Assembly (NCBI GenBank): GCA_041753515.1
Contig: JBGSUE010000047.1
Location: forward strand, 1-7,122
Source of the DNA: JBGSUE01 sp041753515
GTDB taxonomy: Bacteria; Patescibacteriota; Microgenomatia; UBA10105; UBA927
Length of the DNA: 7,122 nt
Direction: 5' to 3'
How positions within the stretch are numbered: the stretch's first letter is position 1; each line of letters starts with the position of its first letter. Below the pieces are notes generated by a model, which worked only from the letters and a program-made list of their open reading frames with translations, ran no database searches and had not been told where the DNA came from. Of this stretch, positions 1-5,558 are shown one piece after another. The translations under genes and the position numbers were made by a program.

Positions 1-278
1 ATATCCGACTGACGGAAAAATACGAGCCTGTCAAAATCCTTTTCTTTCATAAAACCCGCAAGAAGTGCCAGCTCATTCAAAATAAGCGTTTCAGCATTAT
101 TCTGGAGACGTTTTTTTTCCTGAACGGTTGTAAGCGCATGCATGTCCGCCACCATCAGATATGCTTCATTGGTTTTCGACAATTCAATAAACTGCTTCAC
201 TGCGCCCAGATAGTTTCCTATATGTAAAGATCCATCCCCACTCGGTGTAATGCCGGATAAAAAACGTTTATCTTTCAT
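1..278 (-). CDS. trpS: Tryptophanyl-tRNA synthetase, N-terminal part (runs off the left edge)
   Basis: The gene encodes the class I aminoacyl-tRNA synthetase that charges tRNA-Trp with tryptophan in the cytoplasm. Only the first 92 codons are in the window. The protein opens MKDKRFLSGITPSGDGSLHIGNYLGA. This holds the TrpRS G-I-x-P-S-G opening (residues 9-14) and the HIGH-type ATP-binding motif in the form HIGN (residues 19-22). The segment VADMHALT (residues 43-50) matches the TrpRS/TyrRS 'ADLHALT' block. These features favour TrpRS over TyrRS, as does the Trp-type logic of the upstream leader. The ATG at 278 is preceded by a strong ribosome binding site. Transcription appears to be controlled by the T-box leader directly upstream. 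The catalytic KMSKS motif and C-terminal domain lie outside the window. Confidence 0.93.
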   Translation of the reverse strand, partial: MKDKRFLSGITPSGDGSLHIGNYLGAVKQFIELSKTNEAYLMVADMHALTTVQEKKRLQNNAETLILNELALLAGFMKEKDFDRLVFFRQSD

Positions 279-282
279 AATT

Positions 283-288
283 CCTCCT
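283..288 (-). promoter_or_regulatory. Strong Shine-Dalgarno site of trpS
   Basis: AGGAGG lies 4 nt before the trpS ATG on the minus strand. It is the only perfect Shine-Dalgarno sequence before a gene start in this window. It fixes the trpS start at 278. It fits a gene with a long leader, unlike its neighbours, which seem to have almost no 5' UTR. Confidence 0.85.
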
Positions 289-349
289 ATTGTAACAAAT
301 TATTCATGTATACAAATATATACAGTTCATAAACATGTTAGTTATTACG

Positions 350-395
350 AAAAAAAAACCCTTGAAAACTTCCATAAAATGGAAATCTTCAAGGG
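350..395 (-). terminator. Intrinsic terminator of the trpS T-box leader
   Basis: On the minus strand this is a hairpin of about 17 bp, counting G-U pairs, with stem ends CCCUUGAA and UUCAAGGG, a UUU loop, and a following run of eight or nine U residues (350-358). It lies between the T-box core and the trpS ribosome binding site. The 5' side of its stem (CCCUU) is the same segment needed for the antiterminator, so it is the regulated OFF structure of the leader. Confidence 0.88.
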
Positions 396-401
396 CCTTT
401 C

Positions 402-415
402 GTTGACCAATCAAC
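402..415 (-). repeat. Small hairpin inside the T-box antiterminator loop
   Basis: GUUGA-UUGG-UCAAC forms a 5-bp hairpin between the T-box core and the terminator. It would cap the antiterminator and bring its two strands together. It could form in either regulatory state, since it does not overlap the terminator. Confidence 0.5.
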
Positions 416-454
416 TACTCAGGGTGCCACCCTTTATTTACTCATTTACCCATT

Positions 455-478
455 AAAAAACTCTCCACAAGGGAGAGT
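455..478 (-). terminator. Stem III hairpin with a U6 tail (possible extra terminator)
   Basis: ACUCUCC-CUUGU-GGAGAGU is a perfect 7-bp hairpin followed by six U residues on the minus strand. Its position just 5' of the T-box core is where T-boxes carry Stem III, the most likely reading. The U-run also makes it look like a short intrinsic terminator, so it could pause or stop RNA polymerase before the regulated site. Confidence 0.6.
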
Positions 479-643
479 ACTAGAGACAAATGAGTCTTAT
501 TCGTACTCCGCAGCCTGCGACATACGGTGCTCTCTTTTTACGGTTTCGCCTCCGTATCAGACATCCAACCTATCGGTCGGTAGCCCTCTCAGCTTGGAGA
601 TCCCAATCAATCCCCGCATCGCTTTTATTTACTTGTAGACACT

Positions 644-652
644 AGTATATCA
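644..652 (-). promoter_or_regulatory. Extended -10 promoter of the trpS T-box leader
   Basis: The minus strand reads TGATATACT: an extended -10 (TGn) joined to TATACT, five of six matches to TATAAT. The predicted start is near 637. No -35 box is found at normal spacing. A TTGACC exists but lies only 8 nt upstream, where it overlaps the vapC stop codon. Extended -10 promoters can work without a -35. Confidence 0.55.
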
Positions 653-659
653 TACCCGG

Positions 660-1043
660 TCAAAATTCATATAACCGGATACCGGGAATCTGACTGAAGT
701 GTTTTTTATTCAGTGTAACAACTTCCCCACCGAGCTCCATTGCTGTTGCTGCAATAATATAATCCGGAAATTCTAAACGCGTTACTCCACCTCTGTAAAT
801 CTCCCCTGCTCGTTGTGCTATGTTCCATGTCACATCAAGAACCTGAAAGTAATCCAGAAAATCTCGAATCAATTTCTGTTGATAGCTGTTTTCTGAACTT
901 TTTCCGGAAAAAAGCTCAAATCCGACAATTGATGAAATATACAACTCGTCTTTAAAACTTTCAAATGAATCGATGATATCAGTTGCATCTTTTTTTAATC
1001 GCAGTGCATCGATAAGTACATTTGTATCTATGATAAGTTTCAT
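660..1043 (-). CDS. vapC: VapC-type PIN-domain toxin (ribonuclease)
   Basis: This 127-residue protein is a PIN-domain endoribonuclease of the VapC family, usually a translation-blocking toxin that cuts RNA. The acidic metal-binding residues are visible: D6 in LIIDTNVLID, E43 in VGFELFSG and D94 in EFPDYIIAATA. The C-terminal TLNKKHF (residues 110-116) is the usual TxNxxHF block ending the active site. Length is normal for the family. Its ATG overlaps the antitoxin stop in an ATGA, so the two are translationally coupled. The toxin target RNA cannot be read from the sequence. Confidence 0.92.
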   Translation of the reverse strand: MKLIIDTNVLIDALRLKKDATDIIDSFESFKDELYISSIVGFELFSGKSSENSYQQKLIRDFLDYFQVLDVTWNIAQRAGEIYRGGVTRLEFPDYIIAATAMELGGEVVTLNKKHFSQIPGIRLYEF

Positions 1044-1306
1044 ACCCCAAATCTTTTTGAAAGAAATTTCAAGGCTCCGGATTTTCTCAAAGGATTTTCA
1101 TTTTTTGAATATGAAAAATTTTTGGATGCTTTATTGAGCGCTTTTGTAATCCCTCTATACTTTGCGCCATTGTTCATTATAGGGATGACCCTGGCGACTG
1201 TTTTATTATCTTTTTCAATAATGACCGATAACCCTTTTGACACCTGGTCCAATAAATCAAAAAGATTATTTCTGGCATGTGTAGCTGAAACTCTGATCGT
1301 ATTCAT
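1040..1306 (-). CDS. Phd/YefM-family antitoxin, partner of VapC
   Basis: This 88-residue protein begins MNTIRVSATHARNNLFDLLDQV, the typical Phd/YefM N-terminal DNA-binding fold ('VSATEARNN...LLD'). A beta-strand segment follows (VIIEKDNKTVARVIPI, residues 28-43), then a basic, flexible tail (residues 46-88) that would wrap the toxin. By family it should neutralise VapC and repress its own promoter. The start at 1306 keeps the fold intact, yet no Shine-Dalgarno sequence is present: the -10 box ends only 8 nt before the ATG, so the mRNA is probably leaderless. The symbol is left empty because Phd/YefM and VapB are different antitoxin families that both pair with VapC. Confidence 0.9.
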   Translation of the reverse strand: MNTIRVSATHARNNLFDLLDQVSKGLSVIIEKDNKTVARVIPIMNNGAKYRGITKALNKASKNFSYSKNENPLRKSGALKFLSKRFGV

Positions 1307-1314
1307 ATACTTGA

Positions 1315-1343
1315 AATATACTCTATAATGTACATCTTGTCAA
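1315..1343 (-). promoter_or_regulatory. Consensus promoter of the antitoxin-vapC operon
   Basis: On the minus strand TTGACA (1338-1343) is followed, after exactly 17 nt, by TATATT (1315-1320). The -35 is a perfect match and the -10 has five of six. The -35 contains the TGA stop codon of yraN. Transcription should start near 1306-1308, at or next to the antitoxin ATG. Confidence 0.8.
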
Positions 1344-1693
1344 TAGACATTTTCATAATGCGTGAGGCGTCGGACGGATTTGTCCGTATTGAGAACGACC
1401 GCAATCACATCAATCCGGCAACGCCGGTTCTCACCGTTCATATAGACCGTTGCCATATTGCGTACCCGCTGCAGTTTCCCCTTTCCCACCATCTCCTCCG
1501 GGCTCCCGAAATCATCGCCGATCTTGGCTTTCACTTCCACAAACACCAGTATGCCGTCTTTTTCGACGATGATATCAAGCTCCCCGAATTTATTCTGGAA
1601 ATTACACTCTAAGATTCTGAATCCGTTCTGACGTAAATATAATACTGCTTTCTCTTCCGCAAACGTTCCTGTTTTGCGATTAAACGTTTTCAT
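1340..1693 (-). CDS. yraN: YraN/UPF0102 family nuclease-like protein
   Basis: This 117-residue protein belongs to the UPF0102 (YraN) family, which has a restriction-endonuclease-like PD-(D/E)xK fold and no well-settled role. The family motifs are clear: an N-terminal G-x-F-A-E segment (residues 9-13), FGELDIIVEKDG (residues 36-47, with D40) and FVEVKAK (residues 51-57, with E53 and K55). D40, E53 and K55 form a plausible catalytic triad. Length is typical. Its ATG overlaps the comM stop by 4 bp, so it belongs to the dprA-comM operon. No good Shine-Dalgarno sequence is present, as expected for coupled translation. The context suggests a role in processing incoming or recombining DNA; this is inference. 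Confidence 0.9.
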   Translation of the reverse strand: MKTFNRKTGTFAEEKAVLYLRQNGFRILECNFQNKFGELDIIVEKDGILVFVEVKAKIGDDFGSPEEMVGKGKLQRVRNMATVYMNGENRRCRIDVIAVVLNTDKSVRRLTHYENVY

Positions 1694-3222
1694 ACAAACT
1701 GTTTGTACTGGAGGGCTTCCGCGACATGGGTTGGAAGGATATGTGTTTCACCGACAAGATCGGCTATAGTCCGGGAAACTTTGATAATACGCATGTAGCT
1801 TCGGGCAGAAAAATCAAACTTCTCTGCCGCAACTTTAAGGAATGATTCTGCCTCTGGGGTAAGATGACACATCTGTTTTACTTCCCTATTTTTCATCTGG
1901 GAATTAGTATACAGTCCGGTCCCGAGAAACCGCTTCGTCTGAATACTGCGGGCTTTCAATACCATTATTCGAGCCTCGCTTGTTGTAATCGTCGGGATCT
2001 GGCTCACCCCGGTCATGGCCAGTTTTTCCACTTCAACGGGGGCAACCATCACAGTCAGATCAATCCGATCTAAAATTGGACCGGACAGGCGGTGCCGGTA
2101 TTTTGCGATCTGCTTGGGACTGCAGGTACAGGCACGTCTCGGATGCCCCAGGTACCCGCATGGGCATGGGTTAATGGCCGCAATAAGGGTAAAACTTGCC
2201 GGATAATGCACATGCCCGGACACCCGCACGATATCAACTGCCCCATCCTCCATCGGCTGACGGATCCCTTCAAGCACACTTCGGGGAAACTCCGGCATCT
2301 CATCCAAAAACAGGACTCCGAGGTGTGCCAAACTTACTTCCCCCGGCTGGGGGCTTGACCCTCCGCCGATCATGCCCGCAGCTGATACACCGTGATGCGG
2401 GCTGCGGAATGGCCTTTTTGTGAGAAGGGCTGTTCCGGGAGATAAAAGACCTGATACGGAATAAATCCTGGTCACCTCAAGCGCTTCGGCTGGAGTAAGA
2501 GGCGGCAGGATGCCGGGAAGAGCCCGTGCAAGCATGGTTTTTCCGGTGCCGGGCGGCCCCCACATGAGGAGGTTATGCCCACCGGAGGCGGCAATCACCA
2601 GTGCCCGTTTTGCCTGTTCCTGTCCGGCGATATCTTTGAGGTCGCTCTCCCACATCGTGTCATCACTCTCCGGTTCAACTATCCTGTGGGCAAGTTTCCG
2701 AATGGCTGTAGTCCCATTCAGATGAAGTACAAGTGTTTTCAATGTTTCCACTGGATACACGGATATATCCGATACCACAGATGCCTCGGGAGCAGACGGC
2801 TTTGGCACATAGATTGATGCATGTTTTTTCTTTTTGGCAAACAGCGCCAGGAGAAGTATACCGCGGGTGGGGCGCAGCTGCCCATCAAGGGACAGTTCGC
2901 CGAAAAAATAAACAGTTCCTTTTTTTGGCGCTTCCAACTGTCCGCTGGCAACCAGTACCCCTATGGCAATCGGCAGGTCGTACGCTGCCCCGTCTTTTGG
3001 TATATCTGCCGGAGCCAGATTGACGGTAATTTTTTTAGACGGAAAATCAAACCCGGAGTTCACCATGGAGGTTTTTACCCGCTCCCGGGCTTCCTCAACC
3101 GCTTTACTGGCCAACCCTACAATGGTAAACCCCGGAAACCCTTTTTCTGCCACATCCACCTCAACGTCTACCGGTATGGTCTCAAGTCCTATGGTGGCAA
3201 TAGAGTTAATCTTTATGAACAT
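1690..3222 (-). CDS. comM: ComM/YifB-type AAA+ ATPase (Mg-chelatase-like) of natural transformation
   Basis: ComM is a hexameric AAA+ helicase that promotes branch migration while donor DNA is integrated in natural transformation. The 510-residue form starting at 3222 opens MFIKINSIATIGLETIPVDVEVDV, the usual family N-terminus. An ATG-free extension of 35 codons upstream overlaps dprA and does not resemble the family, so I rejected it. Domain order: N-terminal ChlI-like domain (about 1-165), AAA+ core with Walker A GPPGTGKT (222-229), SPHH (274-277), Walker B VLFLDE (303-308), a paired-cysteine segment NPCPCG...ACTC (351-367) typical of the family, GPILDRIDL (381-389, arginine-finger region), and a C-terminal helical Mg-chelatase domain. 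Length is normal. It overlaps dprA by 17 bp and yraN by 4 bp. Confidence 0.95.
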   Translation of the reverse strand: MFIKINSIATIGLETIPVDVEVDVAEKGFPGFTIVGLASKAVEEARERVKTSMVNSGFDFPSKKITVNLAPADIPKDGAAYDLPIAIGVLVASGQLEAPKKGTVYFFGELSLDGQLRPTRGILLLALFAKKKKHASIYVPKPSAPEASVVSDISVYPVETLKTLVLHLNGTTAIRKLAHRIVEPESDDTMWESDLKDIAGQEQAKRALVIAASGGHNLLMWGPPGTGKTMLARALPGILPPLTPAEALEVTRIYSVSGLLSPGTALLTKRPFRSPHHGVSAAGMIGGGSSPQPGEVSLAHLGVLFLDEMPEFPRSVLEGIRQPMEDGAVDIVRVSGHVHYPASFTLIAAINPCPCGYLGHPRRACTCSPKQIAKYRHRLSGPILDRIDLTVMVAPVEVEKLAMTGVSQIPTITTSEARIMVLKARSIQTKRFLGTGLYTNSQMKNREVKQMCHLTPEAESFLKVAAEKFDFSARSYMRIIKVSRTIADLVGETHILPTHVAEALQYKQFV

Positions 3223-4033
3223 AGGCAGGATGGAATTTACCGTCCTTTTCCGCCACTTCACCGGTAACGGATAAAAGAGACAATTGTGCCCCGACTTCTT
3301 CCACTTTTTTCCCCAACTTTCTGGCAATATCGTTGACAGTTAGCGGCTCATCTTCCAGTATAGCAACGATAGGGTTGTCATGGGAAACGGGTGTAGCGGA
3401 CTCGTACTCCCCAAGCCACATCCGGGCAACACCATCGGCAATCAGCCGGTTTGTCGCGGATGACACACGGCTTGTCACCGGTCCGGGCACTGCCCAAAGC
3501 ATTCTTTTGAGTTTTTGTGCAATCGTTGCGGTAATCAGCGATCCGCTTTTCCCGGCCGCCTCCACCACGATCACTTCTTTGGAAAATGCGGCGACAATCC
3601 TGTTTCTCACCGGAAATGTCCACAAAGTCGGCTTTTGCTTTTCCCATTCGCTCACAAGTAAGCCTCCTGAAGAAGTGATTCTTTCGGCCAGTTTCTTATC
3701 ATAACCCTCAAGCGGATACGTTATACCCCATCCCAAAACTGCAATTGTCTTTCCTCCGGCATCAATGGCCGTCTGGTGCGCATATTGGTCAACCCCATAC
3801 ATAAATCCCGATACAATGGTCTTTTTGGCATACACCAATTTCGGGACCATCATCTCAATGACCCGCCGGCCGTAATCGGTAATCCGCCGTGTACCGATAA
3901 CTGCAACGCAATCGGAAAATATGTGGGGATCAAAATTTCCCATGTAATATATCTGTTTTGGAGGTTTGGGAAGATCGGAGAGCAGTGATAATTCAGGAAT
4001 ACTTTTCCAACCGGGCAGGCATTGGTAGTCCAT
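3206..4033 (-). CDS. dprA: DprA/Smf, DNA-processing protein that loads RecA
   Basis: DprA binds incoming single-stranded DNA in the cytoplasm and hands it to RecA during transformation. The 275-residue protein has the Rossmann-like core: VAVIGTRR (43-50), SGFMYGVDQYAH (75-86, family form 'SGlArGID..AH'), TIAVLGWGITYPLEGY (96-111), FPVRNRIVAAFS (140-151) and VVEAAGKSGSLITA (156-169). A C-terminal winged-helix segment (about 220-270) is present. The N-terminal SAM-like domain of longer DprA proteins is short or missing. A TTG two codons upstream (4039) could be read as a start, but it lies upstream of the predicted transcription start, so I chose the ATG at 4033. It is the first gene of the dprA-comM-yraN operon. 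Confidence 0.94.
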   Translation of the reverse strand: MDYQCLPGWKSIPELSLLSDLPKPPKQIYYMGNFDPHIFSDCVAVIGTRRITDYGRRVIEMMVPKLVYAKKTIVSGFMYGVDQYAHQTAIDAGGKTIAVLGWGITYPLEGYDKKLAERITSSGGLLVSEWEKQKPTLWTFPVRNRIVAAFSKEVIVVEAAGKSGSLITATIAQKLKRMLWAVPGPVTSRVSSATNRLIADGVARMWLGEYESATPVSHDNPIVAILEDEPLTVNDIARKLGKKVEEVGAQLSLLSVTGEVAEKDGKFHPAYVHKD

Positions 4034-4052
4034 GTACAAATTAGTGTATCAT
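4022..4052 (+). promoter_or_regulatory. Weak promoter candidate of the HAD phosphatase gene
   Basis: TATCAT (4047-4052) lies 13 nt before the ATG at 4066, with TTGGTA (4022-4027) 19 nt upstream of it. It shares 2 bp with the dprA -10 on the other strand, so the two promoters could not be occupied at once. The predicted leader is about six nt and no Shine-Dalgarno sequence is seen. Confidence 0.4.
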
Positions 4053-4073
4053 TAAAAGCACTTATATGATCAA
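4043..4073 (-). promoter_or_regulatory. Promoter of the dprA-comM-yraN operon
   Basis: The minus strand carries TGATACACT (4043-4051), an extended -10 with TACACT, nine nt before the dprA ATG. A TTGATC (4068-4073) sits 19 nt upstream, a long but possible spacing, and lies inside the first codons of the HAD gene. The predicted RNA start near 4035-4036 leaves a leader of 2-3 nt. Confidence 0.6.
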
Positions 4074-4686
4074 GGCAGTTCTTTTTGATATAGACGGGGT
4101 GCTGGTTGACTCCCGCGAGGCGAATATTCAGTATTACAAAGATCTTATTCAGTATGCAGGATATCCCCCGCCTTCCGGAAACGTTTTCCGAGATTTCAAT
4201 GCATTGCCTGCTGTGAAAGTAATTGAAAAAATGATCGGAAAAAACGATCCGGAAGAAATTTCGCGGATCAGAAACCTTATGGAGCATGTTGAGTACCGGC
4301 CGGGACTCCAGAAAATCATGCCTTCAGCGCAAAAAACTGTTTCAGATTTCAGACGGAAGAAATATAAAACATGTCTTGTATCAAGCAGGATTAAATCAGC
4401 TGTAGAAGATTTTATTGCACTATTTGGTAATCTCTTTGATACATCAGTAGCTTTTGAGGACTATTCACACCCCAAACCCCACCCGGAACCGCTTTTAGTA
4501 GCTTTGAAAAAGCTGTCAATCAAGCCGGAGGAGTCCATTTATATAGGGGATGCACTCACAGACCGGCAGGCAGCCCGAGCCGCAGGTGTCCGGTTTATCG
4601 GATTCAACAATCCCGAATTAAAAGACGAACTGTATGTTGAAAAACTTCCTGATATCCTCACGCTCATTACAGATTCAGAAGCATAA
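4066..4686 (+). CDS. HAD-superfamily phosphatase (subfamily IA, phosphoglycolate phosphatase-like)
   Basis: This 206-residue protein is a haloacid-dehalogenase-type phosphohydrolase. All four HAD motifs are present: motif I FDIDGVLVDS with nucleophile D8 and acid/base D10, motif II LVSSR with S106, motif III lysine K137 in HPKPHPEPL, and motif IV IYIGDALTDRQAA with D162 and D166. A helical cap fills about residues 18-85, the layout of subfamily IA (phosphoglycolate phosphatase, beta-phosphoglucomutase, PpaX). The substrate cannot be told; a sugar or glycolate phosphate, or pyrophosphate, is plausible. The gene is divergent from dprA across 32 bp, and its last 20 bp overlap the tail of the EamA gene on the other strand. 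No terminator is seen between the convergent genes. Confidence 0.9.
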   Translation: MIKAVLFDIDGVLVDSREANIQYYKDLIQYAGYPPPSGNVFRDFNALPAVKVIEKMIGKNDPEEISRIRNLMEHVEYRPGLQKIMPSAQKTVSDFRRKKYKTCLVSSRIKSAVEDFIALFGNLFDTSVAFEDYSHPKPHPEPLLVALKKLSIKPEESIYIGDALTDRQAARAAGVRFIGFNNPELKDELYVEKLPDILTLITDSEA

Positions 4687-5515
4687 TGCCGGAAACAACC
4701 CCGATGGCTCCGGCAACCTGATACCGCGTCATTTTTTCTTTGAGAAAAATAACGCTTAATGCAACAATGATCAGTGTTTGGGCTGACGTTATCACGGATA
4801 CTTTCCCGGACTCGGCAATCGTCACGGCATAGTTGAAAAGTGAAAAGCCAACAAGATCAAGCAGCGCTCCGGGGATAATCCATTTCCATGGTATAACTAT
4901 GCGCCGAAGGGTATTCCATTCATTGTTGGCAATAAGAAGCAGGAATGCGGAACCCGCAATAGCAATTCTGATGATAAGCGCCGTATAGAACCATCCGCTT
5001 GTGCGTGCCAATACCGATACCCACAGAAGATAGATGCCGATCCCAACGGAGGCGACAGCCGCGAGAAATACCCCTTTCTCAAGTTTGATATGCTTCAATT
5101 TTGTCATATCGGTCGATAAAAACGCGATGCCGGCAACGATTATTCCGGCAGCTGTCAACTTAACCGGTGATGATGTCTCTCCTAAAAATAATATACCCAA
5201 AATAAATGCAGGCAAACCGTACGAATCGATGATCGGAGCAACAATACTGATATCCCCTTCCCGCATGGCCTTAAACACCAGAAGCATAATGAACGCATCA
5301 AAAATACCCACACCAATAAGGCCGGTAATATTGACCGAATCAACGTTTGTCGGATTAAACGGGAAAAGGAAGAGGAAAAACGGCAATCCTGCAGCCTGAA
5401 ACAGGAATGTCGATGAGAGGGGTGATAATTGTTTTGAAATGCGGCCGGCGAGGAACCATCCAACTCCGAGACACGTCATTGATGCAAGCGAAATCATAAA
5501 TGCCTCTGAACTCAT
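4667..5515 (-). CDS. EamA/DMT-superfamily membrane transporter
   Basis: This 282-residue, very hydrophobic protein has about ten membrane helices in two repeats of the EamA (drug/metabolite transporter) domain, each ending in the usual tail: LGILFLGET...AAGIIVAGIAFL (about 104-131) and LSVIFLKEKMTRYQVAGAIGVVSGIMLL (about 252-280). The 'E' near each repeat end and the following GaxxIxxG helix are typical. Such carriers export or import small metabolites across the cytoplasmic membrane; the substrate is unknown. The ATG at 5515 was chosen because a possible TTG at 5533 lies upstream of the -10 box and so would not be transcribed. An ATG at 5497 is also possible but would cut into the first helix. 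It is a single gene, divergent from the 5559 gene. Confidence 0.88.
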   Translation of the reverse strand: MSSEAFMISLASMTCLGVGWFLAGRISKQLSPLSSTFLFQAAGLPFFLFLFPFNPTNVDSVNITGLIGVGIFDAFIMLLVFKAMREGDISIVAPIIDSYGLPAFILGILFLGETSSPVKLTAAGIIVAGIAFLSTDMTKLKHIKLEKGVFLAAVASVGIGIYLLWVSVLARTSGWFYTALIIRIAIAGSAFLLLIANNEWNTLRRIVIPWKWIIPGALLDLVGFSLFNYAVTIAESGKVSVITSAQTLIIVALSVIFLKEKMTRYQVAGAIGVVSGIMLLNL

Positions 5516-5521
5516 AAAAGG

Positions 5522-5527
5522 ATTATA
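5522..5527 (-). promoter_or_regulatory. -10 box of the EamA gene
   Basis: A perfect TATAAT on the minus strand ends 6 nt before the ATG at 5515, so transcription should begin at or next to the start codon. The -35 position (5545-5550) reads TCTAAC, a poor match, and overlaps the -10 of the divergent gene. Confidence 0.65.
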
Positions 5528-5543
5528 CTGCAAATATATCGTG

Positions 5544-5552
5544 TGTTAGAAT
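5544..5552 (+). promoter_or_regulatory. Extended -10 of the small membrane protein gene
   Basis: TGTTAGAAT is an extended -10 (TGn) with TAGAAT, five of six matches. It ends 6 nt before the ATG at 5559. No -35 match is present at 17 nt; that position overlaps the TATAAT of the EamA gene on the other strand. A leaderless transcript is predicted. Confidence 0.6.
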
Positions 5553-5558
5553 GATTTC

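Larger units (their letters stand above)
350..637 (-). promoter_or_regulatory. T-box riboswitch leader of trpS (tRNA-Trp sensing)
   Basis: In a T-box leader the mRNA binds an uncharged tRNA, which stabilises an antiterminator and lets the synthetase gene be read. Four things support this here. The T-box core AAAGGGUGGCACC lies at 424-436 region on the minus strand. Its UGGC (426-429) would pair with the GCCA end of a tRNA with discriminator G, which bacterial tRNA-Trp has. The AAGGG before this bulge can pair with CCCUU at 391-395, and that same CCCUU forms the base of the terminator stem (359-395), so the two structures exclude each other. The element sits directly before an aminoacyl-tRNA synthetase gene. 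The best specifier candidate is UGG at 565-567 followed by A, 3' of CCGACC-GAUA-GGUUGG; I could not fold a canonical Stem I with certainty. UACGG/CCGUA (541-560 region) and a GC-rich hairpin near 505-515 look like Stem II elements. The leader probably starts near 637. Confidence 0.77.

Noticed and set aside
250..456. Plus-strand reading frame of 68 codons
   Set aside because: It lies on the opposite strand of the trpS start and T-box leader, resembles no protein family, and crosses the terminator hairpin.
580..600. TPP riboswitch, prompted by CUGAGAGGG
   Set aside because: The second conserved TPP block (CUGAU-CUGGAUAAUGCCAGCG type) is missing and the downstream gene is trpS.
480..640. Separate small RNA gene ending at the U6 hairpin
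   Set aside because: Considered because the hairpin at 455-478 looks like a terminator, but the T-box core just downstream and trpS make Stem I to Stem III of one leader the better reading.
1122..1328. Plus-strand reading frame with hydrophobic stretch across the antitoxin gene
   Set aside because: It is antisense to a clear Phd/YefM gene; the hydrophobicity is a by-product of the opposite-strand codons.
3223..3327. N-terminal extension of ComM by 35 residues
   Set aside because: The extension is out of frame over dprA and unlike ComM N-termini; the MFIKINSIATIGLE start matches the family.
4683..4712. Terminator between the HAD and EamA genes (GCCGGA/TCCGGC)
   Set aside because: The 6-bp stem has a large loop and no T-run on either side, and lies inside the EamA coding region.
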